DNA of 64,000 nucleotides from Ariolimax columbianus (GCA_036924085.1 JAVGWX010000007.1:102717236-102781235), one strand, 5' to 3'. Shown: positions 22,527-32,945, counted from the stretch's first letter. The notes: generated by a model from the letters alone, not told the origin. Numbers and translations are program-made.

Positions 22527-23249
22527 CCCTACCAGACCGCTTTCCCCATTTTTCGGTAATTTCCTTAACTGCCGCTAAACCGCTGGATCTAATTTTCGGT
22601 AATTAAGGATAGTACGCCATAAAATGCGTCAGAATCTAAAAATAACCAACCAATCGTGGTCAATTCTCGTGATTAGTCATTGCAAATGGCTGCCCTCATG
22701 TTTGAATTGATTTTGTGGGGTTTTACGTGAACAAATTCGGAAAATTGACATTGAAACGAACGGCTGATGAACCAAGCACTTCAACAGGAAAGCAAAGTAA
22801 GTCTAGGCTTATGACAGTCCAACAGGTGATCAATAATTTGGTCGATTCAGACTCTGTTCAAGTGAAACAGACAGTGAGAGCTCGAGTTATGAGATGAAGG
22901 CTTTTCTTGGACTGAGGATCTATATGGAATACTCATGTATAAAGCCCAGCTATCAGGATTATTGGACAAATGATGGCTCTTTGTTGTGTTTACTCCCGGA
23001 TTTCAAAATGTTTTATGACTCGAGACAGATTCTTTGCCTTTTGCTGGGTGGATTGACACACAAAGGTGGAATAGTGACGCTAGATGAAAGGTAAACCTAT
23101 TTTCTACAATGTCTCCAAGTTAGATCTTATTCTAACCACTTGTTTGCATGTAACTAACATTTTTCTATATCATGTTGGTTTTTTCTTTTTTATGCTCTGG
23201 AACCCAGGAATGGGGGACAGTTGTGTTCAGGGCCTTGGGTCTGGTAGGG
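22527..23249 (+). mobile_element. Short piggyBac element with both inverted ends
   Basis: The left end is TTAA then CCCTACCAGACC (22523-22538); the right end is GGTCTGGTAGGG then TTAA (23238-23253). This gives at least 12 bp of perfect terminal inverted repeat starting CCCT, flanked by TTAA on both sides, which is diagnostic of piggyBac transposons. The element is only 723 bp, against roughly 2.5 kb for autonomous members, and holds a broken transposase fragment (22715-23094). It is therefore an internally deleted, non-autonomous copy. The intact ends and target duplication suggest moderately recent insertion or mobilisation by a related transposase elsewhere. Confidence 0.9.
22715..23094 (+). 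pseudogene. piggyBac transposase (PGBD-like) fragment
   Basis: Two overlapping frames cover the start of the transposase domain. The first (22715-22897, 60 codons) has a Ser/Thr-rich stretch then MTVQQVINNLVDSD. The second (22894-23094, 66 codons, frame shifted) begins MKAFLGLRIYMEY and continues with KPSYQDYW, the hallmark opening of the DDE_Tnp_1_7 (piggyBac) fold. A +2 shift at about 22895 separates them. The downstream catalytic Asp region is absent, probably by internal deletion, so no active enzyme can be made. The frame ends in HKGGIVTLDER. Confidence 0.82.
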
Positions 23250-23253
23250 TTAA

Positions 23254-23689
23254 TATATTAGCAGCAACATTTTATAAAGGGTTTCCGACACTTAGCGGCG
23301 GACCTTTTCAATGTACCATCCACACATGTGACGCCGCTGTCAGGGTTAGTTACTGATTGCATGCCTTTCCTGGCACATTTAAGGGGGTTGGGTGGGTGTG
23401 GAATAAAGGATAGGTCCTCGTGAAATGTTATTTTAAAACTATATTCTTTAAAAACTAATTACAGTGCGATGGCCCAATTAGACGAAAGTTTGACTCAAAA
23501 TGGCCGCTTCGGCTGGGAACGTCCATAATATGGGATGATCTGATGTCCTGTTCCAGTGGCAGGTTCGGTCATGATCTCGATGTGCTAACATCTGGCCACT
23601 AAACCGTTTCAGGAAACGTTAGAAACAGCAAGATAGAGGCGTGCATCTCACAACTAAGGACGGAGGATCACACTGTGACAGGCAAACTC
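23254..23689. other. Unique spacer
   Basis: No gene or array. The region is mixed AT-rich. Confidence 0.5.
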
Positions 23690-23890
23690 GGGACGGACAA
23701 ACTCGGGGCTGAGTTAGGACAGAGGACCATACAAAGACAACAGACAAACTCGGGGCTGAGTTAGGACGGACAAACTCTGGGTAGAGTTAGGACGGACAAA
23801 CTCGGGGCTGAGTTAGGACAGAGGACCACACAGGGACAACAGACAAACTCGGGCCTGAGTTAGGATGGACACACTCGGGCTGTTAGGACG
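23690..23890. repeat. Irregular GACAAACTCGGG repeat
   Basis: GACAAACTCGGGGCTGAGTT appears about six times with variable spacing (about 30-65 bp) and deletions. Confidence 0.85.
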
Positions 23891-24009
23891 GAGAATCAAA
23901 GGGGTCACAAAAATGAAATGGTCAAAATATAACCTAAATGATACCGTCTGTGGTTGAAGAGGAAAGTAGCGGCTCTCAAATTGAAGACAGCGCTCAAAAG
24001 CAACAAACA

Positions 24010-24188
24010 AGACACACACACACACATACATACATACACACATTCCCACATACATACACACATTCCCACATACATACATACATACGTACGTACGTACGCA
24101 CGCACGCACACACACACACATACACACATACATACATACAAACATACAAACATACAAACATACATACATTCATACATACATACATACA
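24010..24188. repeat. CA/CATA/CGTA microsatellite
   Basis: (CA)n passes into (CATA)n with CATACGTACGTACG and (CATACAAA) variants. It directly precedes a LINE fragment, and CATA repeats resume on its other side. Confidence 0.95.
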
Positions 24189-24800
24189 GTGGGTGGTGAG
24201 GACATAGATCAGGTTACACATTTTGAATATCTGGGCTCCAGAGTTTACAAAAATGGTGACTGCTCGAAAGAAATCAGAAGAAGACTAGCTATGGCAATGC
24301 AGAGACTGGAAAGCCTGAAGAAATTATGGCAGAGCATCAACAAAACGATAAAAGTAAAAGTCTTGAGAGCCTGTGTTTTTCCTGTGGCAGCTTATGGCTG
24401 TGAAGCATGGACGATTACCAAAACTTCTAGACAAAGAATCGAATCCTTCCAGTCAAAATGTTACAGAAAGATCCTCAGAATACCCTGGACAGAGAAAAGA
24501 ACAAATGTAGACATTCGGCAAGAGTTGAGCATAGAGGAGACCTGGTTTATCAATTCCATTTTGGCTAGAAAATGCAAATACTTTGGTCACATCAAGAGAC
24601 ACAACGGTCTTGAGAGAACGGTGATGGAAGGTATGGTGCCAGGCAAAAGAGGAAGGGGTAGACCAAGAAGACGATGGCACCAAGATATCCAGGAGTGCCT
24701 GAGTATGACAGTGGCGGAAGCTGGAGTTTTGGCAAGGGAACGAGTTTCTTTCAGACAGACTGTGATGGGAGCGACGTTCTACAAAGGACATGCTACATGA
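24189..24800 (+). pseudogene. LINE polyprotein C-terminal fragment, open frame of 203 codons
   Basis: The frame is uninterrupted and starts with EDIDQVTHFEYLGS, then KVLRACVFPVAAYGCEAWT, RIPWTEKRTN, the GHIKR region and a basic GKRGRGRPRRRW motif before the end. These blocks define the part after the RT catalytic core in a common invertebrate LINE type (YLGS, YGCE.WT, R.GRP..RW). It differs from copies A and B, which carry CETWTVY and a terminal finger motif. No RT catalytic residues and no endonuclease are present, so it is a dead fragment although it has kept its frame, which suggests it is young. The first Met is not a real start; the open frame simply enters from the microsatellite. Confidence 0.85.
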
Positions 24801-24812
24801 TGATGACATACA
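24189..24812 (+). mobile_element. 5'-truncated LINE inside CATA microsatellite
   Basis: The fragment is bounded on both sides by CATA repeats (24010-24188 and 24807-24850). It contains the last ~200 codons of a LINE polyprotein, stop codon, and a short TGATGATGA tail. 5' truncation just after the RT domain and a short simple tail are typical of target-primed reverse transcription. Either the element inserted into a pre-existing microsatellite or the flanking repeats grew from its tail. Confidence 0.8.
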
Positions 24813-24895
24813 TACATACATACATAAATACACAGACGTGCATACATACACAGACGTGCATACATACACACACATACACAGACATACATGCACAC
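24807..24895. repeat. CATA/CACACAGA microsatellite
   Basis: (CATA)n with two GACGTGCATACATACACA units, then ACACAGACATACATG. Confidence 0.92.
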
Positions 24896-25736
24896 AAAAT
24901 CAAACAGATGGGGATGGGGTAGGGGTGTGGGGATGTGGGGTGGGGGATGTGGATGTGGGCGCCACTAAAGTGTATCTGTGGCACAGTTTTACAGTGTATT
25001 TTCTACAGGATAATTATTTTCCAGTGTAATGATTGAAAGGTTAATGGTGTCCTTTAGTGTTTCCCTTCCCTAACCGTAGGTCAGTACCCATATTAAGATG
25101 TGTCGACTGGAGCGTGCAATTTGCGGAAGTTGAGTACCGCACCTTTGCCATGATAACTCCACCACTACGCTAATTGAACAATCAGCTGTTTGATAAGAGT
25201 ACAGTGATATCCTGACATGGATAACAAGACATTGGTAACAGGATATATGTACGAACATGAAAGCTCTAGCCGCTCTCGTTGTGATAGCGAGCAGATTGCC
25301 CATCCCATATGGTATGTCAACACAGCCATCGTCTCAAGAAGATTAGCTGCTGTGAAGGACATCGCAGAGTTATTTACGTGAATGTAAAACACGAAGCGCG
25401 TTTACACGAGTAGATTTGGAGGTGGGAGAGGGGGCTCAGACATGATAGCAGGATCACTGCCACACTGAGAGCATGTTGTAAGAAAGGCCTAACAGGGAAG
25501 TTAAAAACAACTAAGGTAGTTACTCATTGTCCCTCCTTCCAGACAGGTCAAACGGAAGCCTGTAAGGTGTGGAGTTTCCTCGTCGGTTAGACAGAAAGCT
25601 CTAGAAATCATGCCCAAACAATAGGACCCATTTTAGAAAGGAAGACTCGTTATTTTAAGGCAAGGGAAGTTGAGGTAGTAGAAACAGGTAAATATCAGCG
25701 TAAATTAGAAATATAACCTATCCAACAGGTGTGAGG
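24896..25736. other. Spacer with G-rich patch
   Basis: About 24905-24960 is GGGGATGGGG/GGATGTGG rich. The rest is unique. Reverse frames near 25070-25392 show no motif. Confidence 0.5.
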
Positions 25737-26300
25737 CGACAGTTTGTGTCGGTACTTGATGTCACAGGTAAGTGTGTCGGTATCTGATGTCACAGGTAAG
25801 TGTGTCGGTACCTGATGTCATAGGTAAGTGTGTCGGTACCTGATGCCACAGGTGAGTGTGTCGGTACCTGATGTCACAGGTAAGTGTGTCGGTATCTGAT
25901 GCCATAGGTAAGTGTGTCGGTACCTGATGTCACAGGTAAGTGTGTCGGTACCTGATGTCATAGGTAAGTGTGTCGGCACCTGATGTCATAGGTAAGTGTG
26001 TCGGTACCTGATGTCACAGGTAAGTGTGTCGGTACCTGATGCCATAGGTAAGTGTGTCGGTACCTGATGTCACAGGTAAGTGTGTCGGTACCTGATGCCA
26101 TAGGTAAGTGTGTCGGCACCTGATGTCATAGGTAAGTGTGTCGGTACCTGATGCCATAGGTAAGTGTGTCGGTACCTGATGTCACAGGTAAGTGTGTCGG
26201 TACCTGATGTCACAGGTAAGTGTGTCGGCACCTGATGTCATAGGTAAGTGTGTGTTGGTACCTGATATCATAGATAAATGTGTCGGTACCTGATGTCACA
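25737..26300. repeat. 28-bp minisatellite with splice-donor-like core, about 20 copies
   Basis: GGTAAGTGTGTCGGTACCTG recurs every 28 bp. Most copies carry ACAGGTAAGTGT or ATAGGTAAGTGT. The former fits the metazoan 5' splice-site consensus CAG|GTAAGT. Variant sites are TGTCACA, TGCCATA and TGTCATA. Confidence 0.95.
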
Positions 26301-26367
26301 CATATGGTGTGTCATTAATGTGTGGTGTAAAGTTTGTGTCAAGCAATTGATTGAAATGTGCATGGTT

Positions 26368-26500
26368 TCTATATGTGTATCGTGTCTATATGTGGATCGT
26401 GTCTATATGTAGATCTTGTCTATATGTGGATCGTGTCTATATGTGCATCGTGTCTATATATGGATCGTGTCTATATGTGCATCGTGTCTATATGTCAAGT
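26368..26500. repeat. 17/18-bp repeat, about 7 copies
   Basis: GTGTCTATATGTGGATC recurs with GTGCATC and GTAGATC variants. Confidence 0.92.
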
Positions 26501-26594
26501 GGAGGTGGTTAGAACTTACCCTTGGGTAGCAACGTAATAATAATTGTCCGACATGACCTAAACTGGAACCCCAATCGAAGAGTAGAATAAGGAA

Positions 26595-26945
26595 AAAAGG
26601 AAGAGATAGGTAGGAAACAAGACAAGAGTACAGTACGGAAGAAAGGAAGTTTTGGGTTTGGAACAAAGGAAGAATTGGGTAAGGAACAAAGGAAGAATTG
26701 GGTAAGGAACAAAGGAAGAGTTGGGTTTGGATCAAAGGAAGAGTACGGTAAGGAACACAGGAAGAATTGGGTAAGGAACAAAGGAAGAATTGGGTAAGGA
26801 ACAAAGGAAGAATTGGGTAAGGAACACAGGAAGAATTGTTTAAGGAGCAAAGAAAGAGTTGGGTAAGGAACAAAGGAAGAATTGGGTAAGGAACAAAGGA
26901 AGAGTTGGGTAAGGAACAAAGGATGAGTTGTGTAAGGAACAAAAA
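26595..26945. repeat. 23-bp minisatellite, about 14 copies
   Basis: AAGGAACAAAGGAAGAATTG recurs every 23 bp. It is purine-only on the forward strand apart from C and T at fixed sites, giving strand asymmetry. Reverse-strand frames (LFLCSLPNSS repeats) are artefacts. Confidence 0.94.
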
Positions 26946-27282
26946 AAGAACTTAATTAGAAGAACGAAGAATACCAGAAGAAGAGCCTGGGATGTGGACT
27001 CCAGAAACATTTCAGAGACAGGATTCCAAAAAAAGTTCTAAACAAAAACCAGTTTTGTTCTGCTTGGCTTTAATTTTGTATAAGCAAAGATACGGGTTTG
27101 ACGCACGTCTCGCATGTCAATGGATATGGTGTTGAGCTAATATGGTGTTGACCAGCGGCACACTACGGGTCATGGGGCCAGCACCAGACATGCCACCATT
27201 CAAGGCAAAGGCAAAGGCCGCCGTCCATCGTAGACGATGAAGGCATAATTAATTTTGCTAGCGCTATTTTTAGTACGGATTA
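26946..27282. other. Unique spacer before two SINEs
   Basis: No gene. The segment near 27198-27245 (GGCAAAGGCCGCCGTCCATC) could belong to another dispersed element but I cannot place it. Confidence 0.45.
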
Positions 27283-27490
27283 ATTGCGATACTTTTTATC
27301 CTCACTCTCTCGTCTCGGGCCGCTAGATCCCAGTGGCAAGTCAAGGACAAGACGACTAGGGGCCGACTACGAGATACAGGGGTCTCCGCATCAAGCACCC
27401 GTAAAAAAGACGGCGGAGTCCGGAGTCGAACCCACACCACCTGATCACGAGGCCGACGGCTTAACCACTTCGCCACGGAATCCACAGGCC
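27283..27490 (-). mobile_element. tRNA-derived SINE
   Basis: On the reverse strand, GATTCCGTGGCGAAGTGGTT gives an A box (TGGCGAAGTGGTTAAG near 27465-27480) and GTGGGTTCGACTCCGG gives a B box (near 27420-27435). A body with GGGTGCTTGATGCGGAGACC follows, running to a GGATAAAAAGTA tail near 27290. It is not a functional tRNA, since the 3' half of an acceptor stem is missing. The A box is close to a Ser/Leu-like head, but the family is not identified. A second, different SINE lies immediately upstream in the same orientation. Confidence 0.78.
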
Positions 27491-27494
27491 GCCA

Positions 27495-27655
27495 TTACTG
27501 TCAATTTTATTCTGGTATTCAATGTTAGAGACTGGGTCGAGCCCCAGGAGTCGTTTTGCAGCCTGGAAAAATCCCACACTAACTGGGGATCGAACTCTGA
27601 TGGCTCAGATGAGAAGTCGGTGCCCTAACCACAGCGCTGCCTCGGCTACCGATGT
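27495..27655 (-). mobile_element. Second tRNA-derived SINE, same orientation
   Basis: Reverse strand: GGCAGCGCTGTGGTTAGGGC near 27620-27645 is an A-box region and CAGAGTTCGATCCCCAG near 27585-27602 is a B box. The tail is CAGAATAAAATTGACAG near 27500. The body differs from the neighbouring SINE, so two families have landed next to each other (or one inside the target of the other). Confidence 0.72.
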
Positions 27656-27889
27656 TGTAAATATAAGACAGAAACAAAGAAAGTCTCAACTGTCTGAAAC
27701 TATCTTGACAGTGTCCCTTGGTGTGGAGGCTTCAACAACATTCTTGTTAGCAATATCTGTTGTATGTCTCTGATGTAAATAGGGTCCAACCATTTCTTGT
27801 TAGCAAATCTATGTCGGACAGAACAATGGCTCACTGAAATGTCTCTTTTGTGTCTGCTAGCCTCGACAAACATCAAATGTATACGATAT

Positions 27890-28805
27890 TGTTTGTGTGT
27901 TGTATTAGTCTACCTGTGCACTGTTGTATGTGTGTTGTATTAGTCTACCTGAGCACTGTTGTATGTGTTGTATTAGTCTACCTGTGCACTGTTGTATGTG
28001 TGTTGTATTAGTCTACCTGTGCACTGTTGTATGTGTGTTGTATTAGTCTACCTGTGCACTGTTGTATGTGTGTTGTATTAGTCTACCTGTGCACTGTTGT
28101 ATGTGTGTTGTATTAGTCTACCTGAGCACTGTTGTATGTGTGTTGTACTAGTCTACCTGTGCACTGTTGTATGTGTGTTGTATTAGTCTACCTGTGCACT
28201 GTTGTATGTGTGTTGTATTAGTCTACATGTGCACTGTTGTATGTGTGTTGTATTAGTCTACCTGAGCACTGTTGTATGTGTTGTATTAGTCTACATGTGC
28301 ACTGTTGTATGTGTGTTGTATTAGTCTACCTGTGCACTGTTGTATGTGTGTTGTATTAGTCTACCTGTGCACTGTTGTATGTGTGTTGTATTAGTCTACC
28401 TGTGCACTGTTGTATGTGTGTTGTATTAGTCTACCTGTGCACTGTTGTATGTGTGTTGTATTAGTCTACCTGTGCACTGTTGTATGTGTGTTGTATTAGT
28501 CTACCTGTGCACTGTTGTATGTGTGTTGTATTAGTCTACCTGTGCACTGTTGTATGTGTGTTGTATTAGTCTACCTGAGCACTGTTGTATGTGTTGTATT
28601 AGTCTACATGTGCACTGTTGTATGTGTGTTGTATTAGTCTACCTGTGCACTGTTGTATGTGTGTTGTATTAGTCTACCTGTGCACTGTTGTATGTGTGTT
28701 GTATTAGTCTACCTGTGAACTGTTGTATGTGTGTTGTATTAGTCTACCTGTGCACTGTTGTATGTGTGTTGTATTAGTCTACCTGTGCACTGTTGTATGT
28801 GTGTT
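27890..28805. repeat. 35-bp minisatellite, about 26 copies
   Basis: TGTATTAGTCTACCTGTGCA recurs every 35 bp. Variants are CTGAGCACT, CTACATGTG, and copies one GT pair shorter (GTATGTGTTGTATT). The variant trio GAGCAC / short GTGTTG / CATGTG recurs near 27950, 28260 and 28570, about 310 bp apart, pointing to block duplication. Confidence 0.95.
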
Positions 28806-28854
28806 GCAGCCACAGCAGATTATTATTCAAATTCCCTCCACCCCCGGTACAGAG

Positions 28855-30185
28855 GTTGATGTTGTTGTGGCTGATGTTGTTGTGGCTGATGTTGTGGCTG
28901 ATGTTGTGGCTGATGTTGTTGTGGCTGATGTTGTTGTGGCTGATGTTGTTGTAGCTGATGTTGTTGTAGCTGATGTTGTTGTGGTTGATGTTGTTGTAGC
29001 TGATGTTGTTGTAGCTGATGTTGTTGTAGCTGATGTTGTTGTGGTTGATGTTGTTGTGGCTGATGTTGTTGTGGTTGATGTTGTTGTAGCTGATGTTGTT
29101 GTAGCTGATGTTGTTGTGGCTGATGTTGTGGCTGATGTTGTTGTGGTTGATGTTGTTGTGGCTGATGTTGTGGTTGATGTTGTTGTGGCTGATGTTGTTG
29201 TGGCTGATGTTGTTGTAGCTGATGTTGTTGTGGCTGATGTTGTTGTGGCTGATGTTGTTGTGGCTGATGTTGTTGTGGCTGATGTTGTGGCTGATGTTGT
29301 TGTGGCTGATGTTGTTGTGGCTGATGTTGTTGTGGCTGATGTTGTTGTGGCTGATATTGTTGTGGCTGATGTTGTTGTGGCTGATGTTGTTGTGGCTGAT
29401 GTTGTTGTGGCTGATGTTGTGGCTGATGTTGTTGTGGCTGATGTTGTTGTGGCTGATGTTGTGGCTGATGTTGTTGTGGCTGATGTTGTTGTGGCTGATG
29501 TTGTTGTGGCTGATGTTGTTGTGGCTGATGTTGTGGCTGATGTTGTTGTGGCTGATGTTGTGGCTGATGTTGTTGTGGCTGATGTTGTTGTGGCTGATGT
29601 TGTTGTGGTTGATGTTGTTGTGGTTGATGTTGTTGTGGTTGATGTTGTGGCTGATGTTGTTGTGGTTGATGTTGTTGTGGTTGATGTTGTTGTGGTTGAT
29701 GATGTTGTGGCTGATGTTGTGGCTGATGTTGTTGTGGTTGATGTTGTTGTGGTTGATGTTGTTGTGGCTGATGTTGTTGTAGCTGATGTTGTGGTTGATG
29801 TTGTTGTGGCTGATGTTGTTGTGGCTGATGTTGTTGTGGCTGATGTTGTTGTGGCTGATGTTGTTGTGGTTGATGATGTTGTGGTTGATGTTGTTGTGGC
29901 TGATGTTGTTGTGGCTGATGTTGTTGTGGCTGATGTTGTGGTTGATGTTGTTGTGGTTGATGTTGTTGTGGCTGATGTTGTTGTGGCTGATGTTGTTGTG
30001 GCTGATGTTGTTGTGGTTGATGTTGTTGTGGCTGATGTTGTTGTGGTTGATGTTGTTGTGGCTGATGTTGTGGTTGATGTTGTTGTGTCTGATGTTGTTG
30101 TAGCTGATGTTGTTGTGGCTGATGTTGTTGTGGCTGATGTTGTTGTGGCTGATGTTGTTGTGGTTGATGTTGTTGTAGCTGATGT
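28855..30185. repeat. 15/12-bp minisatellite, about 90 copies
   Basis: GATGTTGTTGTGGCT (15 bp) is interspersed with GATGTTGTGGCT (12 bp) and a few GATGATGTTGTGG units. Every length variant I see is a multiple of three, so a forward frame stays open from 28723 to 30210 (495 codons, VVVAD repeats) and a second frame stays open as well (LLWLM repeats). Two simultaneous open frames of such biased composition argue against a real protein. Confidence 0.95.
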
Positions 30186-30469
30186 GTACCAGACTGGCCT
30201 ATTACCGTGACAGAGACAATCTTATCAATATTGGTGTTTTCACTTGTGAATATCTAGACTGCCAGCAACGGCACATTCAATATGTAGTTTAGCTAACTGA
30301 TAACATTTGTCCTGTCCTCGACAATGGCCGTCAGCTGTCCAGATCCAGTCCATCATTCACCAATGTTCTTGTGTTCCCAGTCGATCCAACTGCCACAGTT
30401 AATTCTGCAGTCAGTCATATTCTGTCTCTGAGAGATGATCATAGTTTTTCTCTCCTTGTTACTGACTGT
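30186..30469. other. Unique spacer
   Basis: No gene or repeat. Confidence 0.5.
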
Positions 30470-30835
30470 CATCTGTTTCTGTGGTCTGTTTCTGTGGTCT
30501 GTTTCTGTGGTCTGTTTCTGTGGTCTGTTTCTGTGGTCTGTTTCTGTGGTCTGTTTCTGTGATCTGTTTCTGTGGTCTGTTTCTGTGATCTGTTTCTGTG
30601 ATCTGTTTCTGTCATCTGTTTCTGTGGTCTGTTTCTGTGGTCTGTTTCTGTGGTCTGTTTCTGTGGTCTGTTTCTGTGATCTTTCTGTCATCTGTTTCTG
30701 TTATATGTTTCTGTGGTCTGTGTCTGTGATCTTTTTGTCATCTGTTTCTGTGGTCTGTTTCTGTCATCTGTTTCTGTGGTCCATTTCTGTGATCCTTTTG
30801 TCATCTGTTTCTGTGGTCTGTTTCTGTGGTCTGTA
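30470..30835. repeat. 13-bp minisatellite, about 27 copies
   Basis: TTTCTGTGGTCTG recurs every 13 bp with GTGATC, GTCATC and length variants toward the right. Confidence 0.94.
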
Positions 30836-30844
30836 GTTTCAGTG

Positions 30845-30945
30845 TGAATCCTCTTGGTTATGTGCCCCAAACCAGTGCTGGGATCTCGATCACGTGACCA
30901 GAGAGCCTTACACGGCTGGGCCAGTCATGGTCTGTGGCCCGCTGA
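30845..30945 (-). mobile_element. Possible tRNA-like SINE head
   Basis: On the reverse strand, ACTGGCCCAGCCGTGTAAGG resembles an A box and CACGTGATCGAGATCCCAG a B box, with suitable spacing. No tail or target duplication was found. This could also be chance. Confidence 0.35.
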
Positions 30946-31044
30946 GTATATGTCACCCCATTTTGGGACGAAGTATTGCACTTGGAGACCAGACGGGCTT
31001 AAGACTGTAAGGACAATAAGATGGACAGCGGTCATCAGAGAACC

Positions 31045-32152
31045 CATTCAATGTGAGATTAGGAGAACCCCATTCAATGTGAGATTAGGAGAACCCCATT
31101 CAATGTGAGATTAGGAGAACCCCATTCAATGTGAGATTAGGAGAACACCATTCAATGTGAGATTAGGAGAACCCCATTCAATGTGAGATTAGGAGAAGAG
31201 AGAACCCCATTCAATGTGAGATTAGGAGAACACCATTCAATGTGAGATTAGGAGAACCCCATTCAATGTGAGATTAGGAGAAGAGAGAACCCCATTCAAT
31301 GTGAGATTAGGAGAACACCATTCAATGTGAGATTAGGAGAAGAGAGAACACCATTCAATGTGAGATTAGGAGAAGAGAGAACCCCATTCAATGTGAGATT
31401 AGGAGAACCCCATTCAATGTGAGATTAGGAGAAGAGAGAACCCCATTCAATGTGAGATTAGGAGAACCCCATTCAATGTGAGATTAGGAGAACCCCATTC
31501 AATGTGAGATTAGGAGAACCCCATTCAATGTGAGATTAGGAGAACCCAATTCAATGTGAGATTAGGAGAACCCTATTCAATGTGAGATTAGGAGAACCCC
31601 ATTCAATGTGAGATTAGGAGAACCCCATTCAATGTGAGATTAGGAGAACCCCATTCAATGTGAGATTAGGAGAACCCCATTCAATGTGAGATTAGGAGAA
31701 CACCATTCAATGTGAGATTAGGAGAACCCCATTCAATGTGAGATTAGGAGAACCCCATTCAATGTGAGATTAGGAGAACACCATTCAATGTGAGATTAGG
31801 AGAACACCATTCAATGTGAGATTAGGAGAAGAGATAACACCATTCAATGTGAGATTAGGAGAACACCATTCAATGTGAGATTAGGAGAACACCATTCAAT
31901 GTGAGATTAGGAGAAGAGATAACACCATTCAATGTGAGATTAGGAGAAGAGATAACACCATTCAATGTGAGATTAGGAGAAGAGATAACACCATTCAATG
32001 TGAGATTAGGAGAAGAGATAACACCATTCAATGTGAGATTAGGAGAAGAGATAACACCATTCAATGTGAGATTAGGAGAAGAGATAACACCATTCAATGT
32101 GAGATTAGGAGAAGAGATAACACCATTCAATGTGAGATTAGGAGAAGACACA
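31045..32152. repeat. 26/33-bp minisatellite, about 38 copies
   Basis: CATTCAATGTGAGATTAGGA is common to all units. The short form (26 bp) joins through GAACCCC/GAACACC; the long form (33 bp) adds GAGATAA or GAGAGAA. The left two thirds are mostly short units with scattered long ones; from about 31900 to 32150 every unit is the long GAAGAGATAACAC form. The array is therefore polar in unit length. Confidence 0.95.
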
Positions 32153-32318
32153 TATTCAGACAAGCCAGCAGCACCAGTGGTGAATTGGGGATAAATCAAA
32201 TGTACTGACAGTTGTAGGCTGACCTCCTTATTCCCATGGGAACCAGTTATTCGCACGATCTTCCTGTCATAAATCGGCGATTGTTTCTAGAGATTCTTGA
32301 TTCTAGGAACCAACATCA

Positions 32319-32546
32319 TCACACGGGGACATTCCCATACTTGCCCCGTTCTCCGTCCAAGCAGCCAGCCAAGCGTACAGTCCCGGCCAGGTGTTGATTT
32401 CGTGTTCTTCGGATCTTCCCAGACAGAACACACTTTCTCCCTTCTCCCTTAGTCACTCCCAAATCTATCATCATCTGCACATATGCATTTTCGCGACCCA
32501 CTGTCTCTTCATCATTATGTAGACTGTCCATGACTGCCCTTATCAA
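32319..32546 (-). pseudogene. LINE C-terminal segment after RNase H
   Basis: A 75-codon reverse frame begins with MIRAVMDSLHNDEETVGREN and goes on through RKCVLSGKIRRTRNQHLAG. It follows the RNase H-like region on the same strand and its first 15 residues are the unit of the 53-bp array. I assign it to the LINE from position and from the basic IRRTRNQHLAGT stretch typical of post-RNase H ends in this LINE group, which I recognise only loosely. Confidence 0.6.
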
Positions 32547-32775
32547 CTCAACCCTGTCTCTTCATCATTCTGTACACTGTCCATGACTGCTCTTATCAAC
32601 TCAACCCTGTCTCTTCATCATTCCATAGACTGGCCATGACTGCCCTTATCAACTCAACCCTGTCTCTTCATCATTCTGTAGACTGTCCATGACTGCTCTT
32701 ATCAACTCAATCCTGTGTCTTCATCATTCTGTAGACTGTCCATGACTGTCCTTATCAACTCAACCCTTTCTCTTG
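32504..32775 (-). repeat. 53-bp minisatellite made of LINE coding sequence, 5 copies
   Basis: CTGTCCATGACTGCCCTTAT recurs every 53 bp (near 32525, 32578, 32631, 32684, 32737). On the reverse strand the unit encodes the LIRAVMDSL.NDEET stretch that opens the adjoining LINE end. The 53-bp period is not codon-sized, so the frame is lost between copies. Confidence 0.85.
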
Positions 32776-32778
32776 TCC

Positions 32779-32945
32779 ATCACCGCGTCGTTCACCACAG
32801 CTCGACCCGCCACTGCGTTAGCTCTTTCGTTGCCCCAGACGCCTGCATGTCCCGAGCAGTAGATCCATGTGACACCCTGTACACCAGAGCTGTTCAGAAG
32901 CGAGGTCGACGCTCTTCTTAGCTTGCACCGTTCTATCTTACGGAG
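32779..32945 (-). pseudogene. RNase H-like fragment of the LINE
   Basis: The reverse strand encodes ILSDSHRLLRKIERCK followed by GVTWIYCSGHAGVWGNERAN and AVAGRAVV. The HAGV.GNERA motif and the preceding W..(P/S)GH are the typical C-terminal signature of LINE RNase H domains (normally GH.G..GNE.AD). The expected final Asp (AD) is Asn (AN) here. The frame ends at a stop after RKG, next to the 53-bp array. Confidence 0.78.

Noticed and set aside
28723..30210. 495-codon forward open frame (VVVAD repeats) as a host gene
   Set aside because: It lies wholly in a GATGTTGTTGTGGCT array, a second frame is also open, no splice or promoter context is visible, and its first 30 codons are the preceding 35-bp array.
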